NCBI RefSeq assembly: GCF_006385685.1
Contig: NZ_VFRP01000009.1
Location: forward strand, 1-64,000
Direction: 5' to 3'
Source: Amaricoccus solimangrovi
Lineage (GTDB): Bacteria > Pseudomonadota > Alphaproteobacteria > Rhodobacterales > Rhodobacteraceae
DNA: 64,000 nucleotides
Shown: in pieces, positions 1 through 8,613 of the stretch
How the letters are laid out: each line of letters opens with the position of its first letter
Position numbering within the stretch: position 1 is the first letter of the stretch
Program-made: the position numbers and the translations under genes
The notes under the pieces: model-generated
The model's input: the letters and a program-made list of their open reading frames with translations, nothing else
Told to the model about the DNA's origin: nothing
Database searches by the model: none

Positions 1-1
1 C

Positions 2-310
2 TCGGTTGCCTCCATCGGGAAGCTCGCGGCTGACCTTGGGGTTTCCCCTGAGGACGCCTCGGCCCGTGTGTCCCAGGCAATCGAGGGAATGCGCTCCGCC
101 GCCGCCGAAGCCTGCGGCATGACCGACCCCGCCGAGCAGCGGGCCTATGACGCATGGCTGAACGCTGACCCTCAGCGCCTCGCAGCGAGCCGTCAGGCGG
201 CCCGAGCGATTGCCCGGGGGGAAGGAGTAGCCAAGGCGAAGAAGCTCGTCAGCGACTGGCGTAGCGCCTCTGCGAAGGTGGCGCTGAGGAAGCCCGGAAG
301 GTTTCGCTAG
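2..310 (+). CDS. C-terminal part of an unidentified protein, cut by the window edge
   Basis: The reading frame is open from the first bases of the window to a TAG at 308-310, so this is the 3' end of a longer gene that begins outside. A GTG at 68 could serve as a start, but it has no clear ribosome binding site and the frame continues upstream without a stop. The visible 102 or so residues are charged and alanine-rich, probably helical, with a basic C-terminus (ending RKPGRFR). I recognise no domain. It converges on the integrase gene, the two stops overlapping by 4 bases, so it most likely belongs to the integrated element. A phage or plasmid-type function is possible but not shown. Confidence 0.5.
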   Translation, partial: SVASIGKLAADLGVSPEDASARVSQAIEGMRSAAAEACGMTDPAEQRAYDAWLNADPQRLAASRQAARAIARGEGVAKAKKLVSDWRSASAKVALRKPGRFR

Positions 311-1785
311 AGGTTCACCCGGGGGATGCCCTTCATGGCCCTGTAGAGAGCCGCGAGCGGCCATTCCCCGTACCCTCCCGAGGCCGTGCTGTCCGCGTGG
401 CCTTGGATCGCGTCTATCAGCTTCACGTCGATACCGGCCCCTCGGCCGAGCGTCTTGAAGCGGTGGCGCCATGCGTGGTTCGGCTGAGGCCCGGCCTCCC
501 CCGGCTTCAGGCCGAGGGCATCGCGGACGAAGCGGTTGACCGAGGAGAGATCGCCCCGCTTGAACAAGGCGCCGGGCTTGCTCGACCTCGCGAAGTCCAG
601 AAGCCCTTCCTCGACAAGCTGGGGGTGGAGCGGGACATCCCGATACCTCCCCGTCTTCACGCTGCCCGCCTCGGGCGTGACGCGGACGAAGGGGATACCG
701 TCCACCTCGCGGAAGTCCTCCCGCCGAAGCTGAAGCAACTCCCCGACCCTCGCCCCCGTGAAGGCGCCGAGCCAGGGGACCCACCGCAGGGGCGCCTTAT
801 CAACTCCCCTCGCGGCCCTGAGGATGGCCCGCGCCTCCTCGTCCGTGAACCCCTTGGGGCGCGTGACGCGCAGCTTGTCGGGCCTGACCGCGACATCCTC
901 GGCTGGGTTGACCTCGACCATGAAGACCCGCTTCCCGTGGCGGTAGATCGTCCTCAGCGCCGTGAGGTGCTTGTCGTTGATCGTCTTGGCCGCGAGCTTC
1001 CGCTCATGGCGGAGGTGATTGGCGTAGGCCGTGACATGCTGCGGCGTCGCCTCCCCGGCGGCCTCCGAACGCCCCTGCCCGCGCTGATACGTGGCGAAGT
1101 TCTCCACCATCCTCCGCCAGTCCCGAGCGGTCTTCTCCGACCCTCCGGCGGCCTTGTGGTCGCGCTCCCATGCCTCGAACACCTCCGCGATGGACGGGCC
1201 AGCGGGGGCCTTGGGGGGCTCGCTAGCGGGCATCTCGGGGAACCGCCTCACTACCTCGTCGGGCGAGAAGTCTCCCTCGGCGATGGCTCCGCCACGCTCC
1301 GCCGCGAGCATCGACGCCTTGACCACCTCAGCCATCACGGCCCGGCGGGATGCCTCGTCGGGCAGAAGGCCATGGGTCCGGAGGAGCCCGTCAACGTGCT
1401 CGCCAAGAAACCGTTCGCGGGCCTCCTGAGGGGCTGTGTGAAGGTGCTCGTAGAGGGTCCGCATGGCCTGCCAGACCTCGGCATCGCCCTCCGCCACCTG
1501 ACCGCCGAGGCCGACAAGCTCGCGGTACGTCTCGCCAGCGAGGGCCATCACCTGTTGCCGGTTCAACGGCTGCGGCCCGTTCCTCAGCGCCTCCCATTGG
1601 CGTTGCATCTCCATGAGGGCGGGCGGGAAGCGGAGCTTGGCCTCGGCGGGGTCCTTCGTCCCCAGCGTTCGCTTGACCCACGTCTGGCCTACCGATTCGA
1701 CCAGATCGGAGGGGACGCGGACCCGGAGGTAATACCCTCCGGTCTTCGGATGCTTCCACGGGCTCGGCATCGGCAATCTCGGCAT
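307..1785 (-). CDS. Tyrosine recombinase / phage-type integrase
   Basis: A 492-residue site-specific recombinase. The N-terminal 60 residues resemble the DUF6538-like region seen in many integrases of this type. A core-binding (SAM-like) domain occupies about 200-310 and the catalytic domain about 320-490. Catalytic features visible are the first Arg in TGARVGEL, His-x-x-Arg in HAWRHR, and a C-terminal QGHADSTASGGYG that carries the late His and the nucleophile Tyr. All are present, so the enzyme looks intact. The gene starts 82 bases from the 3' end of tRNA-Thr and reads away from it, the usual arrangement for an element integrated into a tRNA gene. It is not part of the distant gene transfer agent cluster. 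The rest of its element lies left of the window. Confidence 0.93.
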   Translation of the reverse strand: MPRLPMPSPWKHPKTGGYYLRVRVPSDLVESVGQTWVKRTLGTKDPAEAKLRFPPALMEMQRQWEALRNGPQPLNRQQVMALAGETYRELVGLGGQVAEGDAEVWQAMRTLYEHLHTAPQEARERFLGEHVDGLLRTHGLLPDEASRRAVMAEVVKASMLAAERGGAIAEGDFSPDEVVRRFPEMPASEPPKAPAGPSIAEVFEAWERDHKAAGGSEKTARDWRRMVENFATYQRGQGRSEAAGEATPQHVTAYANHLRHERKLAAKTINDKHLTALRTIYRHGKRVFMVEVNPAEDVAVRPDKLRVTRPKGFTDEEARAILRAARGVDKAPLRWVPWLGAFTGARVGELLQLRREDFREVDGIPFVRVTPEAGSVKTGRYRDVPLHPQLVEEGLLDFARSSKPGALFKRGDLSSVNRFVRDALGLKPGEAGPQPNHAWRHRFKTLGRGAGIDVKLIDAIQGHADSTASGGYGEWPLAALYRAMKGIPRVNL

Positions 1786-1867
1786 GGACGTGAACCACCT
1801 TTGTGGCCCACCGGCTCGCCCGGAACCCTCTGAGATCGCTAAGTCTTTGTCAAGATTGGAGACAAAA

Positions 1868-1905
1868 TGGTGCTGCGAGAGAGGATTGAACTCTCGACCT
1901 CACCC
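1868..1905 (-). other. Putative attachment-site core at the 3' end of tRNA-Thr
   Basis: The 3' part of the tRNA-Thr gene (T-arm, acceptor strand and CCA) faces the integrase gene. Tyrosine integrases commonly use this part of a tRNA gene as the crossover core, and the tRNA stays intact after integration. The matching second copy should lie at the far end of the element, outside the window, so the core length cannot be measured here. Between tRNA and integrase there is an inverted repeat (TTTGTC at 1846-1851, GACAAA at 1861-1866) that could be a recombinase or excisionase binding site, and a TTGACA hexamer (minus strand, 1848-1853). Confidence 0.4.
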
Positions 1906-1942
1906 TTACCAAGGGTGTGCTCTACCACTGAGCTACCGCAGC
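1868..1942 (-). tRNA. tRNA-Thr (anticodon GGT)
   Basis: On the minus strand a full cloverleaf can be folded. The acceptor stem GCTGCGG pairs with TCGCAGC, with one G-U pair. The D-arm reads GCTCAGTGGTAGAGC. The anticodon stem-loop is CACCC-TTGGTAA-GGGTG, giving anticodon GGT, and the T-arm contains GTTCAATCC. The discriminator is A and CCA is encoded. The anticodon reads the ACC/ACU threonine codons. The gene is flanked by the integrase on its 3' side and by a gene pointing the other way (2065) on its 5' side. Confidence 0.96.
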
Positions 1943-1976
1943 GCCGTCGTGTCGGCCGTCTTGGCCGGACGGGCGC

Positions 1977-2004
1977 CTTTTAACCGATCCGCGCGGGGGC
2001 GCAA
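1977..2004 (-). promoter_or_regulatory. Possible promoter of tRNA-Thr
   Basis: On the minus strand TTGCGC (1999-2004) and TAAAAG (1977-1982) are separated by 16 bases and lie 35 bases before the tRNA 5' end. The match to a sigma70 promoter is fair, and the position fits a tRNA transcript with a short leader. Confidence 0.4.
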
Positions 2005-2064
2005 GGGCAATCCGCGGGGGCGGCGACGCTTTTCCTTCCCGCGCGCGCGCGCTAGAGAGAAGCC

Positions 2065-2265
2065 ATGACGGAGAAGACCCCGAACCCCGGCAAGGCGGAG
2101 CGCGAGGCCGAGAAGGCGCGGCGGCTCGCCGAGGCGCTGCGCGCCAATCTGGCGCGGCGCAAGGCGCGGACGCGCGCGCGCGCCGCGGGTGAGGCGGCGG
2201 CGGACGACACGGCGGTGGACGACACGGTGGCGGGCGACCTGGCGGCGGACGAGCGGCCGGAATGA
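2065..2265 (+). CDS. Small hypothetical protein upstream of murA
   Basis: A 66-residue, highly charged protein. The N-terminal half is rich in Lys, Arg, Glu and Ala and is probably one helix ([23 protein letters not shown]). The C-terminal half is acidic, with DDTA/DDTV repeats. The ATG at 2065 follows GAGAGAAG, an acceptable ribosome binding site. It has no signal peptide, membrane segment or recognised domain. It lies 82 bases upstream of murA on the same strand, so the two may be co-transcribed. I recall similar short charged ORFs in front of murA in other Rhodobacterales, but this was not checked. Confidence 0.7.
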   Translation: MTEKTPNPGKAEREAEKARRLAEALRANLARRKARTRARAAGEAAADDTAVDDTVAGDLAADERPE

Positions 2266-2347
2266 ACGAGAGCCGCCCCCGGGCACCGGAGGGCGGCGGA
2301 ACGAGGCGGCGGCGGGCGCGAGGCCCGCGAAGAGGCGGAACCGGGGC

Positions 2348-3622
2348 ATGGACAGCATTCTCGTGCGGGGCGGACAGCGGCTGAGCGGCCGGATCCCGAT
2401 TTCGGGGGCGAAGAACGCCTGCCTCGCGCTGATGCCGGCGGCGCTGCTCTGCGACGAGCCGCTGACGCTCACCAACGCGCCGAGGCTCTCGGACATCCGC
2501 ACGATGACCGACCTGCTCGAAAGCCTCGGCTGCGAGGTCGCGGCGCTGCAGGGCGGGCGGGTGCTGGTCGTCGGCGCGGAGCGGATCTCGAACCACCGCG
2601 CGGATTACGAGATCGTGCGCAAGATGCGCGCCTCGATCCTCGTGCTCGGGCCGATGCTGGCGCGCGACGGCGAGGCGGAGGTGAGCCTGCCCGGCGGCTG
2701 CGCGATCGGAGCGCGGCCGGTGGATCTGCATCTCGCCGGGCTCGCGGCGATGGGGGCGGAGCTGGAACTGCGCGACGGCTATGTCCATGCGACGGCGGGC
2801 CGGGGGCTCAGGGGCGCGGATTTCACCTTCCCGACGGTCTCGGTCGGCGCGACCGAGAACCTGCTGATGGCGGCGACGCTCGCCAGGGGCACCACGCGGC
2901 TCGTCAACGCGGCGCGGGAGCCGGAGATCGTCGATCTCGCCCGCTGCCTGCGCCGGATGGGCGCGCGGATCGAGGGCGAGGGCACGGAGGTGATCGAGAT
3001 CGAGGGGGTGGACCGGCTGAGCGGCGCCACCCATCCGGTCGTGACCGACCGGATCGAACTCGGCACCTACATGCTGGCCCCGGCCATCGCCGGCGGCGAG
3101 GTCGAGCTGATCGGCGGGCGGCGCGAACTGGTGGAGGCCTTCGCCGAGCGGCTGGAGGCGGCGGGGGTCGAGGTCGCCGATACCGAGGCCGGCCTCCGGG
3201 TCAGCCGGCGGAACGGCCGGATCCAGGCGGTGGACGTGGTGACCGCGCCCCATCCCGGCTTTCCGACCGACCTGCAGGCGCAGATGATGGCGCTGCTGAC
3301 GCTCGCGGACGGGGTGAGCCATCTCGAGGAGCGGATCTTCGAGAACCGCTTCATGCACGCGCCGGAACTGACGCGCATGGGCGCGCGTATCGAAGTGCAT
3401 GGGGGCACGGCGACGGTGACCGGGGTGGAACAGCTGCGCGGCGCGCCGGTGATGGCGACGGACCTGCGCGCGAGCGTGAGCCTCATCCTCGCCGGCCTCG
3501 CCGCCGAGGGGGAGACGCGGGTCGCGCGGGTCTATCATCTCGACCGGGGCTACGAGCGGGTGGAGGAGAAGCTCTCGGCCTGCGGCGCGCGGATCGAGCG
3601 GATCACCGAGAGGGCGGCCTGA
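2348..3622 (+). CDS. murA: UDP-N-acetylglucosamine 1-carboxyvinyltransferase MurA
   Basis: A 424-residue cytoplasmic enzyme that transfers enolpyruvate from PEP to UDP-GlcNAc, the first committed step of peptidoglycan synthesis and the target of fosfomycin. Start chosen at ATG 2348 ([16 protein letters not shown]), the usual family N-terminus. Longer in-frame starts add only low-complexity sequence. The substrate loop [13 protein letters not shown] lies near residue 22. The catalytic cysteine is in [11 protein letters not shown] (Cys118, equivalent to E. coli Cys115), so a fosfomycin-sensitive form is expected. The late FPTDLQAQ motif is also present. Length is normal for the family. A DUF2948 gene follows after 19 bases, probably in the same transcript. 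Confidence 0.97.
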   Translation: MDSILVRGGQRLSGRIPISGAKNACLALMPAALLCDEPLTLTNAPRLSDIRTMTDLLESLGCEVAALQGGRVLVVGAERISNHRADYEIVRKMRASILVLGPMLARDGEAEVSLPGGCAIGARPVDLHLAGLAAMGAELELRDGYVHATAGRGLRGADFTFPTVSVGATENLLMAATLARGTTRLVNAAREPEIVDLARCLRRMGARIEGEGTEVIEIEGVDRLSGATHPVVTDRIELGTYMLAPAIAGGEVELIGGRRELVEAFAERLEAAGVEVADTEAGLRVSRRNGRIQAVDVVTAPHPGFPTDLQAQMMALLTLADGVSHLEERIFENRFMHAPELTRMGARIEVHGGTATVTGVEQLRGAPVMATDLRASVSLILAGLAAEGETRVARVYHLDRGYERVEEKLSACGARIERITERAA

Positions 3623-3641
3623 GCCGCCGGGGGGACTGGGG

Positions 3642-4133
3642 ATGAGCGGGCAATTCGAGGATGCGCGGTTCGAGGACGGGGGAGAGCCCGCGCTGAGGCT
3701 CCGCGCGGAGACCGCGGCCGATCTCGAGGTGATCTCCGCCCTGACGCAGGACGCGGTGGGCCAGACCTCCGACATCGCCTGGCTGCCGAGGCGGCGGCGC
3801 TTCACGCTGCTGCTCAACCGCTTCCGCTGGGAGGACGCCACCGCCGCCGGGCGGCAGGGGCGGCCGGTGGAGCGGACGCGGGCGCTCCTGACCATCGAGG
3901 GCGTGCTGCGGGCGCGGGCGAACGGGATCGATCCGAAGGACCGCGATCTGGTCGTCTCGCTGCTCTCGCTCGCCTTCGTCCCCAGAGAGGACGGCGCGGG
4001 CGCGCTGACGCTGGTGCTCGCGGGCGAGGGCGAGATCGTGCTCGACGTCGAATGCCTCGACGTGGCGCTGACCGATGTCACCCGGCCCTATCCCGCCCCC
4101 TCCGGACGGGCGCCGCGCCATCCGGACTCGTGA
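3642..4133 (+). CDS. DUF2948 family protein
   Basis: A 163-residue protein of a family found mainly in Alphaproteobacteria with no known function. The sequence has the family look: LRAETAADLEVISALTQDAVGQTSDIAWLPRRRRF near the N-terminus, a central FRWE, and a C-terminal DVECLDVALTDVTRPY. It is predicted soluble, with no signal peptide. It lies between murA (19-base gap) and hisD (56-base gap), an order I recall as conserved in Rhodobacterales, which suggests a shared transcript but not a function. Confidence 0.85.
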   Translation: MSGQFEDARFEDGGEPALRLRAETAADLEVISALTQDAVGQTSDIAWLPRRRRFTLLLNRFRWEDATAAGRQGRPVERTRALLTIEGVLRARANGIDPKDRDLVVSLLSLAFVPREDGAGALTLVLAGEGEIVLDVECLDVALTDVTRPYPAPSGRAPRHPDS

Positions 4134-4189
4134 GGCGCTTGAGCGCGCGGAGCCGAGCCGATAAGCCTGCCGCCCGAGGAGGTCCGCCG

Positions 4190-5503
4190 ATGCCCCAGTT
4201 TCTCGACACCAACGACCCCGGCTTCGCCGACGAATTCGCCGATCTGCTGACGCGCAAGCGCGAGAGCGACGCCGACGTGGACGCCGCCGTCCAGGAGATC
4301 ATCGCCGAGGTCGTGGCGCGCGGCGACGCGGCGCTGATCGAGATGACGGCGCGCTGGGACCGGCTGGAACTGACGCCGGAGACGCTCGCCTTCTCGAAGG
4401 CGGAGATCGACGCGGCCTGCGCCGAGGTGCCGGCGGCCGAGCGCGCGGCGCTCGAACTCGCGGCCGAGCGCATCCGCGCCTATCACAGCCGGCAGATGCC
4501 GGAGGACAGGCGCTGGACCGACCTCTCCGGCGCCGAGCTCGGCTGGCGCTGGTCGGCGGTCTCGGCGGCGGGGCTCTACGTGCCGGGCGGGCTCGCCTCC
4601 TATCCTTCCTCGGTGCTGATGAACGCGATCCCGGCCCGCGTCGCGGGGGTCGAGCGGCTGGTGATCTGCGCGCCGACGCCCGGCGGCAGGGTCAATCCGC
4701 TGGTCCTGCTCGCCGCGCGGCTCGCGGGGGTGGACACGGTCTACCGCGTCGGCGGCGCGCAGGCGGTCGCCGCGCTCGCCTTCGGGACCGAGACGATCGA
4801 GCCGGTGGACAAGATCACCGGCCCCGGCAACGCCTTCGTCGCCGCCGCCAAGCGCCGCGTCTTCGGCAAGGTCGGGATCGACATGATCGCCGGCCCTTCC
4901 GAGGTGCTGATCCTCGCGGACGCCGCGAACGATCCCGACTGGCTCGCGCTCGATCTGCTCGCGCAGGCCGAGCACGACGCCTCGGCGCAGTCGATCCTGA
5001 TCACGCCCGACGCGGGTTTCGGGCGGGCGGTGGCCGCGGCGGTGGAACGGCGGCTCGAGACGCTCGAACGGCGCGCGATCGCCGGGGCGAGCTGGCGCGA
5101 CCATGGCGCGATCGTCACGGTCGCGGACTGGGACGAGGCGGTGGCGCTCGCGAACCGGATCGCGCCGGAACATCTCGAGATCTGCGCCGCGGAGGCCGAG
5201 GCGCTGGCGGAGCGGGTGCGCCACGCGGGCGCGATCTTCATCGGCGCGCTGACGCCGGAGGCGATCGGCGACTATGTCGGCGGGCCGAACCACGTGCTGC
5301 CGACCGCGCGCTCGGCGCGGTTCTCGAGCGGGCTCTCGGTGCTCGACTTCCTCAAGCGCACGACGCTCGCGCGGATGACGCCCGCGGCGCTGCGCGCGAT
5401 CGGGCCGGCGGCGGAGACGCTGGCGCGCTCCGAGGGGCTCGAGGCGCACGGGCTCTCGGTCAGCGCGCGGCTGGCGCGGCTCAACGCGGAGATGGCCGGA
5501 TGA
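4190..5503 (+). CDS. hisD: Histidinol dehydrogenase HisD
   Basis: A 437-residue zinc-dependent enzyme for the last two steps of histidine synthesis (L-histidinol to L-histidine, 2 NAD). Start at ATG 4190 after a clear GAGGAGGT-like site. Longer in-frame starts lack family homology. Visible hallmarks are GLYVPGGLASYPSSVLMNAIPA, the dinucleotide-binding KITGPGNAFVAAAKR, and IAPEHLEI near residue 325 with the catalytic Glu-His pair. GGPNHVLPT and SVLDFLKRTT are also present. Its stop overlaps the start of the UPF0262 gene by 4 bases, so the two are translationally coupled. No other his gene is nearby, as usual for hisD in this group. Confidence 0.97.
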   Translation: MPQFLDTNDPGFADEFADLLTRKRESDADVDAAVQEIIAEVVARGDAALIEMTARWDRLELTPETLAFSKAEIDAACAEVPAAERAALELAAERIRAYHSRQMPEDRRWTDLSGAELGWRWSAVSAAGLYVPGGLASYPSSVLMNAIPARVAGVERLVICAPTPGGRVNPLVLLAARLAGVDTVYRVGGAQAVAALAFGTETIEPVDKITGPGNAFVAAAKRRVFGKVGIDMIAGPSEVLILADAANDPDWLALDLLAQAEHDASAQSILITPDAGFGRAVAAAVERRLETLERRAIAGASWRDHGAIVTVADWDEAVALANRIAPEHLEICAAEAEALAERVRHAGAIFIGALTPEAIGDYVGGPNHVLPTARSARFSSGLSVLDFLKRTTLARMTPAALRAIGPAAETLARSEGLEAHGLSVSARLARLNAEMAG

Positions 5504-6006
5504 CCGGGGCCGGGGAGAAGAAGCCCGCCGCCCGCCTCGTCGACGTGACGCTCGACGAAAGCGGCCTCGCGCCGCCCACGCCGGAGATCGAGCAGGAGCG
5601 GCGGGTGGCGATCTACGACCTGCTGGAGGAGAACCGCTTCGGGCTTCTGCCCCGCGAGGGGCGGCCGGCGCCGGACGGCCCATACCGGCTGACGCTCTCG
5701 ATCCGCGACCGCCGGCTGGTCTTCGCGCTCGCCACCGAGGACGGGACACCCGCGGGCGAGTTCCACCTGTCGCTGACGCCGTTCAACCAGGTGGTGAAGG
5801 ACTATTTCCAGATCTGCGAGAGCTATTTCGACGCGGTCAAACACCTCCCCCCGGCCCAGATCGAGGCGATCGACATGGGACGGCGGGGCATCCACAACGA
5901 GGGATCGCGCGTCCTGCTCGAACGGCTGGAGGGCAAGGTCGAGACCGACATGGCCACCGCGCGCCGGCTCTTCACCCTCATATGCGTGCTGCATTTCAAG
6001 GGATGA
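5500..6006 (+). CDS. UPF0262 family protein
   Basis: A 168-residue soluble protein of the alphaproteobacterial UPF0262 family, function unknown. Recognisable stretches are DVTLDESGLAPPTPEIEQER at the N-terminus, FHLSLTPFNQVVKDYFQICESY in the middle, and IDMGRRGIHNEGSRVLLERL near the end. Its ATG overlaps the hisD stop (ATGA), and the phosphatase gene follows 7 bases later. A tight hisD-UPF0262-phosphatase unit seems certain, but nothing in the protein tells its role. Confidence 0.88.
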   Translation: MTGAGEKKPAARLVDVTLDESGLAPPTPEIEQERRVAIYDLLEENRFGLLPREGRPAPDGPYRLTLSIRDRRLVFALATEDGTPAGEFHLSLTPFNQVVKDYFQICESYFDAVKHLPPAQIEAIDMGRRGIHNEGSRVLLERLEGKVETDMATARRLFTLICVLHFKG

Positions 6007-6013
6007 ACCAGCC

Positions 6014-6499
6014 TTGCCGCTCGCCCCGCAATCCGTGCTGTTCTGCTGCGATTTCAACGCGGTAAGATCGCCGATGGCGGAGGCGATGGCGCGGAAGTTC
6101 TATCCCCGGCGGATCTTCGTCCAGTCCGCCGGGGTGCGCAACGAGCTCGATATCGACGGGTTCTCGGTCGCCGTCTGCGCCGAGATCGACGTGCATCTGG
6201 AGCGGCACAAGGTGCGCTCCTTTCACGACATGGAGGAATGGGGCGACCGGATCGACGCCTACGACCTGATCGTGGCGCTCTCCCCCGCGGCGCAGCGCCA
6301 GGCGCTCGAATACACCCGCTATCATGCGATCGACGTGGAATACTGGCCCGTCGAGGATCCGACCGGCCTCGGCGAGACGCGCGAGGCGAAGCTCACCGCC
6401 TATCGCCGGACGCGGGACCAGATCCGCGACCGGATCATCCGCCGCTTCGGCCCGCCCGATCCGCCGCCGAGCCCGAAGAAGAACGCGGCGACCGCGTGA
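6014..6499 (+). CDS. Low-molecular-weight protein-tyrosine-phosphatase-like protein
   Basis: A 161-residue cytoplasmic protein of the LMW phosphatase / arsenate reductase fold. The P-loop CX5R is visible as C-DFNAV-R-S (Cys12 to Arg18) right after the first beta strand (SVLFCC). A late YWPVEDPTG supplies the DP pair of the family's general acid loop. Start is TTG at 6014, 7 bases after the UPF0262 stop. No better start exists, because the P-loop must sit near residue 12. The substrate may be phosphotyrosine, phosphoarginine or a small molecule. Arsenate reduction is less likely given the neighbours. Confidence 0.85.
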   Translation: MPLAPQSVLFCCDFNAVRSPMAEAMARKFYPRRIFVQSAGVRNELDIDGFSVAVCAEIDVHLERHKVRSFHDMEEWGDRIDAYDLIVALSPAAQRQALEYTRYHAIDVEYWPVEDPTGLGETREAKLTAYRRTRDQIRDRIIRRFGPPDPPPSPKKNAATA

Positions 6500-6635
6500 A
6501 TTACCCCGCTCCGGCGCGGGTCGGGACGGTTTGCCCTTGTATTTTCGCGCCGCCGGCACCATTTTTCGCCCGCGCACAATTCGGGCGATTCCCGCCTGTC
6601 TTGGGGCGCGTTTCTGAAACTGCATCGGACAGAAC

Positions 6636-6854
6636 ATGGCCAAGGAAGAGCTTCTCGAATTTCCCGGGGTCGTGACCGAGCTGCTGCCAAACGCGACTTT
6701 CCGGGTAGAGCTCGAGAACGGCCATACGATCATCGCCCATACCGCGGGCAAGATGCGCAAGAACCGCATCCGCGTGCTCGCCGGCGACAAGGTCCAGGTG
6801 GAGATGACCCCCTACGACCTGACCAAGGGCCGGATCAACTACCGCTTCAAGTAA
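6636..6854 (+). CDS. infA: Translation initiation factor IF-1
   Basis: A 72-residue single OB-fold protein that binds the ribosomal A site of the 30S subunit during initiation. The sequence is canonical: [19 protein letters not shown] at the start, [32 protein letters not shown] in the core and the ending GRINYRFK. It is preceded by a 136-base intergenic stretch that contains AT-rich patches and probably its own promoter, and followed by an intrinsic terminator at 6895-6915. Confidence 0.98.
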   Translation: MAKEELLEFPGVVTELLPNATFRVELENGHTIIAHTAGKMRKNRIRVLAGDKVQVEMTPYDLTKGRINYRFK

Positions 6855-6894
6855 GACAGACCGCTCTCCGGGCCGTGCCTTCCGCGCCCGGACC

Positions 6895-6915
6895 GCTCCG
6901 CGACGGAGCCTTTTT
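6895..6915 (+). terminator. Intrinsic terminator after infA
   Basis: GCTCCG, loop CGA, CGGAGC, then C and five T. It ends 3 bases before the GTG start of maf, so transcription of maf either reads through it or starts inside it. Confidence 0.75.
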
Positions 6916-6918
6916 CCC

Positions 6919-7485
6919 GTGACACGTTTCATCCTCGGCTCCGCCAGTCCGCGCCGGCTCGACCTGCTCACGCAGATCGGGGCGCGGCCGGATCAGGTGG
7001 TCAGCCCCGACATCGACGAGACCCCCCTGCCCCGCGAGGCGCCCCGCGCGCTGGCGCTGCGCCTCGCCGAGCGCAAGGCGGCGGCGGTGCCGGCGGGGCC
7101 CGGCGATCATGTGCTCGCGGCCGACACGGTCGTGGCGCTCGGGCGCCGGCAGCTCGGCAAGCCCCGCGACGCGGCCGAGGCGGAGGCCTTCCTGCGCCTG
7201 CTCTCGGGGCGCCGGCACCGGGTCTATACCGGGATCGCGCTCAGGGGCGCGGAGCGGATGTGGAGCCGGGTGGTGGAGACGATCGTGCGGATGAAGCCGC
7301 TCTCGGACGGCGAGATCGCCGGTTACCTCGAAAGCGGCGAATGGCGCGGCAAGGCGGGCGGCTATGCGATCCAGGGGCGGGCCGCGGCCTTCATCCCGTG
7401 GATCGGCGGCTCGCACAGCAATGTCGTGGGCCTGCCGCTGGTGGAGACCGCCAATCTGATGCGCGCGGCGGGGCTCCGGCCATGA
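6919..7485 (+). CDS. maf: Maf family nucleotide pyrophosphatase
   Basis: A 188-residue Maf/YhdE-like protein that hydrolyses non-canonical or surplus nucleoside triphosphates (house-cleaning pyrophosphatase). It carries [12 protein letters not shown] at residues 6-17, DIDET, LAADTVV, and [26 protein letters not shown], all family signatures. The GTG at 6919 is the only start compatible with the conserved N-terminus, yet it has no Shine-Dalgarno sequence and directly follows the infA terminator. It overlaps the RNase E/G gene by 4 bases (ATGA). Confidence 0.93.
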   Translation: MTRFILGSASPRRLDLLTQIGARPDQVVSPDIDETPLPREAPRALALRLAERKAAAVPAGPGDHVLAADTVVALGRRQLGKPRDAAEAEAFLRLLSGRRHRVYTGIALRGAERMWSRVVETIVRMKPLSDGEIAGYLESGEWRGKAGGYAIQGRAAAFIPWIGGSHSNVVGLPLVETANLMRAAGLRP

Positions 7486-8555
7486 AGGGGCGCGAGGTCC
7501 GCGTCGAGGCGCTGGCGCGCGGCGGACATATCGCCGCGCTCGCCGTCGACGGGCGGCTCGAGGATCTGCTGATCGATCCGGATCCCGCCGATCCGACCCC
7601 CCGGCCCGAGGCGATCTTCCGCGCGGTCGCCGGGCGGCCGATGAAGGGCATCGGCGGCGTGATGCTGGAACTCGGGCGGAACCGGACCGGCTTCCTGCGC
7701 ACCCCGCGCCCGCCCCGGCCCGGCGCGGGCGTGATCGTCCAGGTGAGCGCCTGGGCGGAGGACGGCAAGGCGCCGCCCGTCTCGGACCGGCCGCTCGTCA
7801 AGGGGCGGGCCGCGATCCTGACGCCGGGCGCGCCGGGGCACAACATCGCCCGCTCGCTGCGCGACCCGGAGCGGCGCGCGGCGCTCGCGGCGCTCGCCGA
7901 GACGGCGATGCGCGGCGCGCCGGAGGGGCTCGGGCTCATCCTGCGCTCGGCGGCGGGCGATCTCGCGGACGCGGCGATCGCGGCCGAGATCGCGGCGCTG
8001 CGCGCCGAGGCGGAACGGCTGACGCCGGAGGGGCCGGGCGGCGAGCTGCGCCCGGCGCCCGGCGCGGCGGCGGAGGCGGCGCGCGAATGGCTCGCCCCCG
8101 GCGAGAAGATGGTCGAGGGCTTGGGCGATCTCTGGGACGCCGTCGCCGCGCTCGCCGATCCGCGGGCGCCGATCGGCGCGGGCTTCATGGCGATCGAGCC
8201 GACGCGCGCGCTCGTCGCGGTCGATGTGAACACCGGCGGCGACACCTCGCCCGCGGCGGCGCTGAAGGCCAATCTCGCGGCCGCGCGCGACCTGCCCCGG
8301 CAGTTGCGGCTCCGCGGGCTCGGCGGACAGGTCACGATCGACTTCGCGCCGCTCGCCAAGGCCGAGCGCGCCCAGGTCGAGAAGGCGCTGAACGCGGCGC
8401 TGCGCGCGGATGGAATCGACACGACGCTCGCCGGCTGGACGCCGCTCGGCCATCTCGAACTGCTGCGCCGCCGCTCCCGCCGGCCGATCGGCGCGATCCC
8501 CGAGGGGGCGGGCGCGGGCCGGGGCCGCGGGGCGGAAATGTCCCGGCGCGCTTGA
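7482..8555 (+). CDS. Short ribonuclease E/G family protein
   Basis: A 357-residue member of the RNase E/G family, which cleaves single-stranded RNA in rRNA and mRNA maturation. A degenerate S1-like N-terminal part ([17 protein letters not shown]) is followed by the catalytic DNase I-like region with the Mg-binding [26 protein letters not shown] follows. It is much shorter than RNase G (about 490) or RNase E (over 900). It has no CPxC zinc-link pair and no degradosome scaffold. Such short forms follow maf in other Rhodobacterales. The yacG gene that I would expect next is not present. The ATG overlaps the maf stop. It is probably a specialised nuclease and not the main RNase E. Confidence 0.85.
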   Translation: MKGREVRVEALARGGHIAALAVDGRLEDLLIDPDPADPTPRPEAIFRAVAGRPMKGIGGVMLELGRNRTGFLRTPRPPRPGAGVIVQVSAWAEDGKAPPVSDRPLVKGRAAILTPGAPGHNIARSLRDPERRAALAALAETAMRGAPEGLGLILRSAAGDLADAAIAAEIAALRAEAERLTPEGPGGELRPAPGAAAEAAREWLAPGEKMVEGLGDLWDAVAALADPRAPIGAGFMAIEPTRALVAVDVNTGGDTSPAAALKANLAAARDLPRQLRLRGLGGQVTIDFAPLAKAERAQVEKALNAALRADGIDTTLAGWTPLGHLELLRRRSRRPIGAIPEGAGAGRGRGAEMSRRA

Positions 8556-8613
8556 ACCCCGGGGAGCGGGCGTGTAACCTGCGCTGACAGGATAGCGAGG
8601 GAACGCCCGCGAA

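Noticed and set aside
397-1833. Long plus-strand ORF of 478 codons opposite the integrase
   Set aside because: Antisense shadow typical of GC-rich DNA; product is low-complexity Arg/Leu/Pro and the opposite strand has all integrase motifs.
6014-6499. Arsenate reductase
   Set aside because: CX5R is shared by both families, but no ars gene is near and the operon partner genes are housekeeping; only the broad family is called.
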